The notes under the pieces are model-generated. The model had not been told where the DNA came from. It saw only the letters and a list, made by a program, of their open reading frames with translations, and ran no database searches. This document shows, piece by piece, positions 23,712 to 35,153 of a stretch of DNA of 64,000 nt (position 1 is its first letter; each line of letters starts with the position of its first letter). This DNA is from Chaunax sp. Z400 (taxonomy: Eukaryota; Chordata; Actinopteri; Lophiiformes; Chaunacidae), in contig JBAGJB010000229.1 of assembly GCA_037577475.1 (NCBI GenBank), positions 1 through 64,000 on the forward strand, read 5' to 3'. A program made the position numbers and the translations under genes.

Positions 23712-24491
23712 TTTGCGCGTTGTTTTCAGACACCAGACACAGCTGCACCTGTTCAAGCCAGTGGACCGGAGATCGGTTTGGTTAATCGTTTGTTGGAGGA
23801 AATCATGGATATGGAGCATATTGGTAGGTTATATACTTAATTACATTTTTACATTCCTGTTTTGGTCGTCAGCTTAAGTCATTGTTCGAGTTTTGAATAC
23901 TTAACATTGTTAAGTTTTAGCTACTGCTATTAGCTTAGCCGCTAGCTAGTTATCGTGCTCTCAGACTTGGTCCCGCTGTACACAGGAGGCACCACAGAGA
24001 TCCAGCAGACTCTTACTTACATGGGGGTCTTGGACAATATTGATCTACAGTGTTTATTCATTAAAATATGTCGCCTTTTAGCGAGATTTGCTGTCTTGAA
24101 AGGAAAAATGTGCTATTGGGGGAGGGGGAGGCGTCGTGGTGTCCGACACCCTCTGGCTGGATAAAAAACACCTGCATTTGCGGGTGAAAGTTTTTTTTAG
24201 TCGTTAGTTTTTGCTATTTGCTATAATCCCACAAATGAGTGTTTGTTTGTTTAAATTAAATCCTGGAATTTTAACTTCTACTCTGTGTAGTATGTTGGAT
24301 ATGACAGATACATCACTCAACATGATGTTTTCAGCTCAGATGAGAGAATACAGTCAAGCACAGGTGTACCGATCATCTCTATAAGACAACCCTCTTCTCA
24401 CCATGACCGCTTTTTCGCAGTCCTGTTTTGTTTGCCATTAACATACATATTAATTAAATTTTTCTGTCTCAGGCGAGCGGGTCCAGCACAC

Positions 24492-26489
24492 ATGGAGATC
24501 TACATGCTACCAATTACTGTCGATAGCGACCGCGCCACAGAGGTCAGTTTTGTAGTTCACTGTTAAACACTTAACATTGTATAGCAAGTGGTAGAAGGGG
24601 GGACTTTTCCAGTCAAGGTTCAGTTATTCCTGATTCCTGATTGATGGCAAGCAAACCAAAGTAGGTGAAAGTGGAGAAGGTGAAGTTGACAGCTGGGTGA
24701 GATCATATGATAATGTAAACAAGAAACATGCTGCACATACATATTATATGCACACGATAATGTTCATCTTTGATAGATAGATAGATTATATATATTATTC
24801 TACTCTTTTATGTTTTTTTGTCTTGCATACCTTAGAAAAATACTCAGTAGTATACCTATTGCATTATTCTCTGTATTAATTGTTTTAGCAAGGGATCTTT
24901 TTTTATGATGGTAATTGATGATTTTATTGTCTTTGGTTTCAGATCAAAGAAGAGTTCAGAAGGATAGCAACAATTCATCTGGAGTGAACAGTTTTATCAA
25001 AACTGGACACCTACACTACCAAACTCCTGGAGGTGTTTGGGATAAAGGGTGGGGTTGCAGGCACAAAAATAAGACCTATGCTGGAATCAAAATAAAATAC
25101 ATATAATTACACTCATCTTATTTTGGGCTCATATACACTGAGAATAGATAAGTGTTGAGACAAAATTCATTACAGTAAATGTGAGGCATTCTTACAACTT
25201 ATTGAAAATATCAGCCCTGCTTAAAAGAAATGTATTCCAAAACAAAAAAAAGAAAATTCAGTCATCTGTATATCCAAATTCCAATTAAAACATGGCAGGA
25301 CAGCTGTTTCCTCTGACCCTCAATTCCTCTGTTTAATATCCTATAATTTAGACAAGCGGTTCCACAGTCAGACTCAACTAAATTCAGAGTTTTTCTAATT
25401 CTTCTGCATAGGTCAGGTCAGTGTGACCAAACCCCCAAAGACAGAGCATCTCTGACTGGGTTTCAAAAGAAGTTGCACTTTTCTCCACTTGCCCTTTTAG
25501 AAGACTGGTGCAGGCTTCCATTACAAATGGCTAACATTCTATTCATGATTGCATTCTCTGCTAAAAATTGTTCTCTGTAATAGATTCCTTTCTGTCTTTT
25601 TAACAGCAACATGTTGAAGGTAGAAGAGATATCGTCACCTGCTGCCTGATGGAGTTTCTTGAAGAATCTGGAAATGAACTCATCAAAGTCTACCAGGTAA
25701 ATTATTCAAATTTGGGTTTTACTTATGAGTATTTTGACTATAATAAACGTTTCTGTTTGCAAACCTAATAATCAATCTGATCTTCGTATATCAATATATT
25801 TACACTTACAGGTAAATACATTTTTAATTGGAAAATATTTTTAACTCGGTTTAACAACTATTAGGACATACATTTTAATTACCATTGAAGACACTTAAAT
25901 GCCAACTTTTGATGGGTACATTGTTTGAAATGTGTAAAAGACAAACATTTACCTTATTCAGTTTTCTCAGTTATGTCTTCATTTGTTTCTCAGTCAGTTT
26001 TTTTCAGTTTCAAGATGTTTATTTTCACACTGTACAATCGTGTGAAAAACTTATGCCGGGAAGCTCCATAAGAAAGAACAGTAGTTAAGTAAAAGACACA
26101 ACAACAATAAAAATGGGATGAATATACAGTAGTAGAAAAAATAAAATGTATATTCCATACTGTGAATCACCTAATTAAATAATTAATTAATTAATAATTT
26201 CTTGAAAATTCCTTAATATGCAAGAGCATATTAAGGAATTTTCAAGAAATTATGTATTGTATATTTACTTCTGAGCACTAATTTATGTTTTGCACAGGTT
26301 GTCAACAAAGAAGCCATCAAACAGGACTATGCTGATCATGTCTTAAAGGTCTTCGTCATCCATAGAAATGCTGCACAGGAAGGCTTCACTCCTGCCCATG
26401 TGTCGAGCATCATTGGGGGAAAAAAGGTTCTTGATGACATGGCAAAAGCTTGCCTTCTGCTCATCTTATTAACAATATTTAACAATTAA
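24492..26489 (+). CDS. Small spliced gene related to the SAMD3-like/uncharacterised teleost family (C-terminal part)
   Basis: Three phase-0 exons give a 110-aa product: 24492-24542 (MEIYMLPITVDSDRATE), 25607-25696 (QHVEGRRDIVTCCLMEFLEE...VYQ) and 26298-26489 (VVNKEAIKQDYADHVLKVFV...GGKKVLDDMAKACLLL, then stop). All junctions have AG acceptors and GT donors. The last exon resembles the C-terminal end of the same family as the broken minus-strand gene at 17254-20680. An upstream exon ending at 23822 (MDMEHI) would enter exon 2 in another frame, so the true start is uncertain. An AATAAA lies at about 26758. It may be a fragment of a longer family member rather than a complete gene. Confidence 0.5.
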
Positions 26490-27265
26490 CAGTAGAAGTT
26501 ATAGTTAATTGTTAACCAAAAAGAATTGTTGTATTTAAAGATGTTGGTTTACTCAGACTAAGAGTTTAAATGAACTTTGTTGTTAAAATTTATTTTGTTT
26601 CGACATGTTTTGTTTGGAAATGCCAAACAGAATGTTTCAACTATGGTATGGAATACCTATTGCACCAGTGTTGACAAACAATGAAGGTGCTGTTGTTTAT
26701 TAAAAGTATCTGTTATTTCATGTTTTATAGAAGCCTTTTGTTAAGACAATTTTATTGAATAAAAACCAGCCCATGTTGAAAATAAAACAAATCCAAATTC
26801 TATTCATGATTTTGAGTTGTGGTAGATGGATGATGTAAATATTAGATATAAAATTTTTATAAAAAGGTGAAAAAAGCTAATTAGATGAACTGGAAATGGC
26901 AAGTATTTTCATAGGGACTTTGCAATTCTAAAGAAAGGTAGTTTGAATAATTTACTTTGAAAGGGTGAGTATGTTTTGGGCCTAAGGAAGAAAATTGCTT
27001 GTAAAACTTCAGTGTTTTTGATACAAACAATTGTTACTCTTAAAAAAAAGCTTGGTAACAATTTCCACACAGAAATTCTTAAGTAACATTTACATATGTA
27101 AATGTTACTCCTTTCAGTGTACATCTTATTTTCGTCATATTCTTATTGTAAGAATATGACGATAAAGACAAAAAATTGAACAAACTGCTAAATTGAACAA
27201 ATTGAATTCCATGGAAGTTTATCAAACTCACACAGAACAATAATGAAGATTATTGTTCTGTGTGA
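26194..27265. repeat. Cluster of five near-perfect DNA hairpins
   Basis: Hairpins: 26194-26253 (28-bp arms, AAGA loop), 26479-26515 (12-bp arms TTAACAATTAAC/GTTAATTGTTAA), 27082-27109 (28-bp perfect palindrome centred on CATATG, no loop), 27132-27162 (14-bp arms, TTG loop) and 27228-27265 (17-bp arms, GAAG loop). All are AT-rich, unrelated to each other in sequence and within 1.1 kb. The second overlaps the stop codon of the small gene. Confidence 0.9.
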
Positions 27266-28020
27266 TGATGAAGATTCATGGCTTTTTAGGACGGTTCTTC
27301 CAAGTCTTGGGATTCGAGAGAAAGAAATGAAAATTATAACCAACACTGATCGAAAGATATTCACATTTTACAAAGGAAGTCTTATGCAATTTTTTCTGTT
27401 ATAATGCTACTCTAATATACATCAATAAATCAGAATGGGCAGCAGGCTCCAGCCTTGTGTCTGACGGTGAAAAGCTGGTAGCATCATGGGTTGCACTGTG
27501 CCTCTGTCTGGTCGATAAGTGAAATGGCACAATGACGTCACTACCCATGACGCCTTTCATGGCGGAGACGAGAAATCCTCACAGAAAACGTTCATTATTG
27601 TGTTAATCATTATGTATAAATCATCTATTTCGTAAAAGTCTCGAAAAAACTGACAGTTCAAGGTTCCATTATGAAAATTATGCATACATGGGTGCGCAGG
27701 CAATTCTGCTGTATCGTCGTCTTGTCACATGATCAAACTATACATGCAGTATTACCAAGCAATCATTGCATGAATTGTGTATAATTATGACAAATATTCA
27801 AAAATAATAAGCAATTATCCATTAAGTTGAACAGTTTGGGTTTCTTGATCATGTTTTACACTTTATAGATGGCTACAGATTGCTTTATATAAAATAAAGA
27901 AAACCATGACTTTGAATGCTGTAACATAAATAGTATGGCAAAAACAATCAACCTTGAATATGATTGGAGGCATTTTAGAATTGATGTTGGACTTTGTGTA
28001 AACACTACAATGCTATTCTT
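27266..28020. other. Non-genic spacer
   Basis: AT-rich sequence with no recognised exon. A patch at about 27430-27590 is richer in GC but shows no conserved coding frame. Confidence 0.35.
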
Positions 28021-28024
28021 ATTC

Positions 28025-29169
28025 AATAGCTAATAAGATAAGATATCCCTTTATTAGTCTCACAGTGGGGAAATTTACAGTGATGTTAGGAAAGGAAAAA
28101 TTTGTATAAGGACATTAAATAATTGTATTTTAAATCTATAAACTTGTATTTCCTCATGCAATTTAACCCCCATAAAAGTTGTGAATGTCTGTTGTGAGAA
28201 CTTCCATAGTTTCACAACATATCTGTCAATTACCAAAAAATCTTGGTAAAATAAAGAGCCATTTCTTTTCCTGTAGAGTGACACTAATTTTATCTAATTT
28301 TAGGAAGGTATTTACAGAATTAAACTTGAATTTAACAGTTTCATTCTTTAATTATAAAAGAACTATTTGTGAAATTATGTTGAATTTGTCAATGTATTTT
28401 AACAGTCTTATGTGAAAAAAATTAAAATTTCTCACATTTTATATTTCTGTTTTGACCTCATTAAAGTTGTTAATATCTGTCAATTAACAATCAATCTATA
28501 TAGAATTACAGAATATGCACTTCATTTACAATTACCTTTCTGTAATTTTACCACTTTTAACCAATTATTTACTATGTTAATCTAAATTTTAAAAGTTACA
28601 GAACTATAATAAAAGTCACTATCTGTGAAATTAGAGTAATTATGTCTGTTTTCAATTAAATAAACTCTATTTTAACAGTTAAACAATGTTTATAGACAGT
28701 ATACACTGAGAAAACACATTTATTCAACATTTTTGTTGTGAGAACTTCCATAGTTTCACAAAATATCTGTCAATTAACAAAATATTTTTGTAGAATTATG
28801 GAACCATTTCTTCTTTTCATGTTAAAAGTCACTAATTTTATCTAATTTTAGAAAGGTATTTACAGTATTAAACTTTAATTCAACAGTTTCATTCTTTAAT
28901 TAAAAAAGAAATAATCGTGAAATTATGTTGAATTTGTAAATGTATTTTAACAATCTTTTTATGTGAAAAAACTAAAAATTTCTTTAACAAAACAGAAAAT
29001 TTATGATTTTTTACAGTTACAGATTTTTCATGTTATTTTACATTAGCCATGTAAATTCACAGTATATTTTAGTAATTTTATTGATATTTTATGTATTTTT
29101 AAAATACAGGGAAATTCTGTAAAAATAAACGGAAAAATTTATGTAAAATCACAGTTTTTTTTTTACAGT
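28025..29169. repeat. AT-rich dispersed and degenerate tandem repeats ending at the right-arm breakpoint
   Basis: It starts with a common fish repeat block (ATAAGATATCCCTTTATTAG then CACAGTGGGGAAATTTACAG). A degenerate repeat of about 550 bp follows: GTGAGAACTTCCATAGTTTC appears at 28193 and 28738, and TATTTTAACAGT/TGTTGAATTTGT blocks recur. It ends in TTTTTTTTTACAGTGT, a typical end of fish non-autonomous DNA transposons (ACACTGTAAAAA). The kinesin-derived arm starts directly after it. Confidence 0.5.
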
Positions 29170-29235
29170 GTAGAGTATAGTAATATTGTAAATATTCTTT
29201 TTTATCACTGCTAACATTCCAGTATTTCCTTGCAG

Positions 29236-30470
29236 ATTGTTCCATTCAGGGACTGTACCCTCACGAAAACGATAAAAGGCTACTTTGAGGGAGAAGGCAA
29301 AATCAGAATGATTGTGTGTGTAAACCCAGCCGCTGGTCAATACACTCAAACGAAGGTAAGCCATGTATTTTGCTGGAATTCAATAGTCCACTGTCACTGG
29401 TTCTGTCCACCACATGTATGGATTTCCTTCAGATTACTGTTGACACTTTGAAAGCCAGTTCAAAGCTGAGTTTCAAATCATCAGTTTTTGAATTTGGATC
29501 CCTTCTGTGGCTTTAAGGTCATGAGGAAAAGTGTATTTCTTATAGTTCTCCACTGTATGTGTTACAGGGGGTGATGATGTTGGCAAAGATTGCCAAACAG
29601 GTGAAAGTGGCACGGCCAGGTGAACGGCCAGTGGCGTTCAACAGCATCAAACCACCTGAGGACAAAGACAAGGTAAAACCTTCATTAATATTTTGTCTAC
29701 TTGATTTCTAACAAATACTGTACACTGTTGGAGTTGGAGGGGGGGGACAATTATTTTAAAATGCTTTCAATCTTCATCAGGTAACCGACGTTAAGCTCGT
29801 GGATGAACATTACCGTTACCATGTGATTGTGTCCTACGTTGAGATTTACAAGAACTTCATGTACGATCTCCTGAACGCTTCACCTCTAAATGAGTAAGAG
29901 ACATGATTAGGTGTCATTGTATGTTTTCTGAATCACGAGGCCTGTTTTAAACCAGGTTATCTGTGGTGCAATGAATACTTGGACCTTGGCTGTAGCTGAT
30001 GTTGTATAGGCCATTAGTGCATTTCCATCCCATTCATCCAAAGCCCTGTAAATAGCATAGGTGTATCTTGCTAGTCATGTTGGTGGCTGTCATCTTCATG
30101 GATGGTTCAGTTTGTTCATAAGCAGAACGTCTCTACTCATGTCTCATTTACAGGTTGTATTAACAAGGACCTGTTGGGACTGAACAACTGTATTAGAACC
30201 ATGCGTTAGAACCAAGTGAATGGACACAAGAAGCAGGTTGGTATTTTACAGTGTTCATCATATTTAGCTGTTCATCTGTTTTATGTAGAGTATAGTAATA
30301 TTGTAAATATTCTTTTTTATCATTGCTAACATTCCAGTATTTCCTTGCAGATTGTTCCATTCAGGGACTGTACCCTCACGAAAACGATAAAAGGCTATTT
30401 TGAGGGAGAAGGCAAAATCAGAATGATTGTGTGTGTAAACCCAGCCGCTGGTCAATACACTCAAACGAAG
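29236..30470 (+). pseudogene. KIF23-like fragments M1-M2: lone E10, then short B unit
   Basis: M1 is E10 at 29236-29355, preceded by a broken intron. M2 is E11/4 29568-29672 (in-frame fusion of the E11 head to the E4 tail), E5 29781-29893, the E5-to-E9 junction at about 30106, E9 30155-30237 (ATG CGT TAG) and E10 30351-30470. These mirror 11642-12876. All exon borders keep AG/GT signals, so the parts could still be spliced, but P-loop, switch I and switch II are missing from the unit. Confidence 0.88.
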
Positions 30471-30969
30471 GTAAGCCATGTATTTTGCTGGAATTCAATA
30501 GTCCACTGTCACTGGTTCTGTCCAACACATGTATGGATTTCCTTCAGATTCAGGTGTCAGTGTATGTTTTGTGAATCACGAGGCCTGTTTGAAACCAGGT
30601 TATCTGTGGTACAATGAATACCTGGACCTTGGCTGTAGCTGATGTTGTATAGGCCATTAGTGCATTTCCATCCCATTCATCCAAAGCCCTGTAAATAGCA
30701 TAGGTGTATCTTGCTAGTCATGTTGGTGGCTGTCATCTTCATGGATTGGTTCCCCACTTTTACTGTTGCTGTAGAGACCAGTAACGTCCTTGAAGGACTT
30801 GGGCTAACCCAGTGGTCATATGTCTGTACTCCTGAATGTATTTGTCGCCACAGATTGGATTTATTTAACATTTACACTGACATCAAGCATTTTTCATTGG
30901 AGATTTTGGCTGCTTGTCTGACTAAAGCCACACATTGTGTTAAATTGTCTCTTCATAAACTTGTTTCAG

Positions 30970-32211
30970 GAAAGCCAAAGTCTATGAAGTTCTAAAACCT
31001 CTCAAGAGTATGGCCAACTGCATACAAAAAGAAGTCAAAACACAAGAGGAAGCTATGAAAGTCTTTAATACGGGTGAGTGGTGATAATAACTCTGTTGTT
31101 CTGAATACAAGGGTATTATATTTTTTGTCATTGTATTCCCTTATATGCAGATTGAATATGTAGTTTTGCAAAGTTTTAAATATTTAAAATGTATTTTTAT
31201 TCAGACTAAACATTGAAAAGAAAAGAAAAGTTTTTTATTGCTTATAAGCAAGTCCATAAGGAGTTGATATGCAGCAGGACGTTTTAGGTTAGCTTCCTGT
31301 GGCTACCGCCAGCTTTCATATTCAGTTGAGCAATCAAATCAACAGAAATAATTAGACAAAGGCCTAAATGTGTTGACTTTATAAGAAAAGATAAGGCCTT
31401 CATTGTTACCCATGTTATAACTGTTTCACATCGTATTAATGATGCTCCACTCTGTCTCTAGCACAACAAGAAAGGAGGACAGAGAAGCATGATCTCAACA
31501 AGACTTCCAGTCGCTCCCACGCTTTGTTCACTGTGAAGCTGCTCCGTGAATCTCTACATCCTCAGGTGACGTTCACCTGTAGTGTGACATATTGCAACAC
31601 ATTGTTCGTTCTTTATGGTGAAATGTTTATTCAAAGAATGACAGTGGCTGTTGAGTGATACTAACAGTGTGATATTTTATTTTTGCAGCACAATAAGAAG
31701 GTGGATGTGAGCCAGCTCTGTCTGGTTGACCTGGCAGGAGTTGAGAATGTGAAAAAAGCCAATGCAGTGGGAAAGCGAGCCCTTGAAGCAGGTCAGTGGG
31801 TTTCTTTCTCTCTTAAGTCAACCGGAGACATTTCTTTGTATCCGTTTTCAGTTTGTTCATAAGCAGAACGTCTCTACTCATGTCTCATTTACAGGTTGTA
31901 TTAACAAGGACCTGTTGGGACTGAACAACTGTATTAGAACCATGCGTTAGAACCAAGTGAATGGAAACAAGAAGCAGGTTGGTATTTTACAGTGTTCATC
32001 ATATTTAGCTGTTCATCTGTTTTTTGTAGAGTATAGTAATATTGTAAATATTCTTTTTTATCACTGCTAACATTCCAGTATTTCCTTGCAGATTGTTCCA
32101 TTCAGGGACTGTACCCTCACGAAAACGTTAAAAGGCTATTTTGAGGGAGAAGGCAAAATCAGAATGATTGTGTGTGTAAACCCAGCCGCTGATCAATACA
32201 CTCAAACGAAG
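30970..32211 (+). pseudogene. KIF23-like fragment M3: C unit (E6-E10)
   Basis: E6 30970-31073, E7 31462-31565 (NKTSSRSH), E8 31689-31791 (DLAGVE), E9 31895-31977 (TAG stop), E10 32092-32211. The C-type junction lies at about 30550. It mirrors 9901-11142. Confidence 0.88.
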
Positions 32212-32423
32212 GTAGGCCATGTATTTTGCTGGAATTCAATAGTCCACTGTCACTGGTTCTGTCCACCACATGTATGGATTTCCTTCAGATTACTGTTGAC
32301 ACTTTGAAAGCCAGTTCAAAGCTGAGTTTCAAATCATCAGTTTTTGAATTTGGATCCCTTCTGTGGCTTTAAGGTCATGAGGAAAAGTGTATTTCTTATA
32401 GTTCTCCACTGTATGTGTTACAG

Positions 32424-34189
32424 GGGGTGATGATGTTCGCAAAGATTGCCAAACAGGTGAAAGTTGCACGGCCAGGTGAACGGCCAGTGGCGTTCAACAG
32501 CATCAAACCACCTGAGGACAAAGACAAGGTAAAACCTTCATTAATATTTTGTCTACTTGATTTCTAACAAATACTGTACACTGTTGGAGTTGGAGGGGGG
32601 GACAATTATTTTAAAATGCTTTCAATCTTCATCAGGTAACCGACGTTAAGCTCGTGGATGAACATTACCGTTACCATGTGATTGTGTCCTACGTTGAGAT
32701 TTACAAGAACTTCATGTACGATCTCCTGAACGCTTCACCTCTAAATGAGTAAGAGACATGATTAGGTGTCAGTGTATGTTTTCTGAATCACGAGGCCTGT
32801 TTTAAACCAGGTTATCTGTGGTGCATTGAATACTTGGACCTTGGCTGTAGCTGATGTTGTATAGGCCATTAGTGCATTTCCATCCCATTCATCCAAAGCC
32901 CTGTAAATAGCATAGGTGTATCTTGCTAGTCATGTTGGTGGCTGTCATCTTCATGGATTGGTTCCCCACTTTTACTGTTGCTGTAGAGACCAGTAACGTC
33001 CTTGAAGGACTTGGGCTAACCCAGTGGTCATATGTCTGTACTCCTGAATGTATTTGTCGCCACAGATTGGATTTATTTAACATTTACACTGACATCAAGC
33101 ATTTTTCATTGGAGATTTTGGCTGCTTGTCTGACTAAAGCCACACATTGTGTTAAATTGTCTCTTCATAAACTTGTTTCAGAAAAGCCAAAGTCTATGAA
33201 GTTCTAAAACCTCTCAAGAGTATGGCCAACTGCATACAAAAAGAAGTCAAAACACAAGAGGAAGCTATGAAAGTCTTTGATACGGGTGAGTGGTGATAAT
33301 AACTCTGTTGTTCTGAATACAAGGGTATTATATTTTTTGTCATTGTATTCCCTTATATGCAGATTGAATATGTAGTTTTGCAAAGTTTTAAATATTTAAA
33401 ATGTATTTTTATTCAGACTAAACATTGAAAAGAAAAGAAAAGTTTTTTATTGCTTATAAGCAAGTCCATAAGGAGTTGATATGCAGCAGGACGTTTTAGG
33501 TTAGCTTCCTGTGGCTACCGCCAGCTTTCATATTCAGTTGAGCAATCAAATCAACAGAAATAATTAGACAAAGGCCTAAATGTGTTGACTTTATAAGAAA
33601 AGATAAGGCCTTCATTGTTACCCATGTTATAACTGTTTCACATCGTATTAATGATGCTCCACTCTGTCTCTAGCACAACAAGAAAGGAGGACAGAGAAGC
33701 ATGATCTCAACAAGACTTCCAGTCGCTCCCACGCTTTGTTCACTGTGAAGCTGCTCCGTGAATCTCTACATCCTCAGGTGACGTTCACCTCTAGTGTGAC
33801 ATATTGCAACACATTGTTCATTCTTTATGGTGAAATGTTTATTCAAAGAATGACAGTGGCTGTTGAGTGATACTAACAGTGTGATATTTTATTTTTGCAG
33901 CACAATAAGAAGGTGGATGTGAGCCAGCTCTGTCTGGTTGACCTGGCAGGAGTTGAGAATGTGAAAAAAGCCAATGCAGTGGGAAAGCAAGCCCTTGAAG
34001 CAGGTCAGTGGGTTTCTTTCTCTCTTAAGTCAACCGGAGACATTTCTGTGTATCCGTTTTCAGTTTGTTTATAAGCAGAACGTCTCTACTCATGTCTCAT
34101 TTACAGGTTGTATTAACAAGGACCTGTTGGGACTGAACAACTGTATTACAACCATGCGTTAGAACCAAGTGAATGGACACAAGAAGCAG
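32424..34189 (+). pseudogene. KIF23-like fragment M4: full A unit (E11/4, E5-E9) interrupted by Gypsy before E10
   Basis: E11/4 32424-32528, E5 32637-32749, E6 33182-33285, E7 33674-33777, E8 33901-34003, E9 34107-34189 (TTMR then TAG). E10 resumes at 39878-39997 after the retrotransposon. It mirrors 7923-9688. Splice phases match the intact gene (0,2,1,0,1,0), so only the missing P-loop exon and the stop in E9 separate it from a readable motor core. Confidence 0.88.
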
Positions 34190-34241
34190 GTTGGTATTTT
34201 ACAGTCTGTTCATCATATTTAGCTGTTCATCTGTTTTATGG

Positions 34242-34563
34242 TGTGACAACCCTCTTGTCTTCCTATTTGGGCTGCCCTTCCTGTTAGGAGGGAAACAGGA
34301 AGGGAATTGATTTCACCTGTACCTGCTGCTCCTCAGCTAGATAAGCTGGTGGTTTCAGCAGGTTTCTCTCTCTCTCTAGGGGCACATGGACCTCGGGTTT
34401 GTTTGGTAGATTTCTTTTGTGTTCATATGCTTTGTCCATGCTATCATTGATCTACACACATTTAGATTGTCTTTGGTTAATTATTTTCTGCTAAATAAAC
34501 TATTAGTTGAAAGTCATGTGTTGTCCTCTCCTCTTTGTCCTTCCCTGGAGCCGGGCTGTGACA
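34242..34563 (+). repeat. Single LTR of the right Gypsy copy
   Basis: TGTGACAACC...GCTGTGACA, 322 bp, with AATAAA at 34494-34499 and a CT-rich tract at 34366. The primer-binding match begins 4 nt downstream. No second LTR follows the ORF. Confidence 0.75.
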
Positions 34564-35153
34564 AAGTTGGGGGCTCGTCCAAAGGTTGTGATTTGGTATT
34601 TTGTAAGCTGCTAAAGAACAGTTTGTCACTAAGTAGGCTGACTTTAGCAAAAATAAGTTGTTGGAGAGTGTCACACATGATGTTAGGATTATAGAGAGCT
34701 TTGGTCTAGTTCCTTTGTTGGTCTACTGGGTTTGTAGGGCAATTGTTTGTTTGGTAGGTGCTAACCTAACTATAGGTGGCTTTGTTTTATTGGAGTTTCT
34801 CCTGGTAGGCTTAGCAATAAGTTCTATTAGAGAGCTGGTTGCAACTTAACTGCTTTAGTGTGGTGGTGAAAGTGAGTAGAGCTATATGCTCGGGATCACG
34901 TCCGTGGGTTCCTGGGAGTGGCTGCATAGCAGGTGCTTTCCAGCCCCGCTGGTTTACAGTGAGTAAATACCCCTCACCCGTAACTGCACGAAGACTAGGG
35001 TTGAGTGTATTTAGTCAGTTAGATAGGTACATTAGTTAGTTTAGGGGGGAGAGACTCCAGTGTGTTTTGCCACCTGTGATTAGGTTGGTTATAGGTAAAG
35101 TCTTTTTTTTGTTTGCAATGGATATTGACAGTTGGAACATCTTCTAACTAAGT

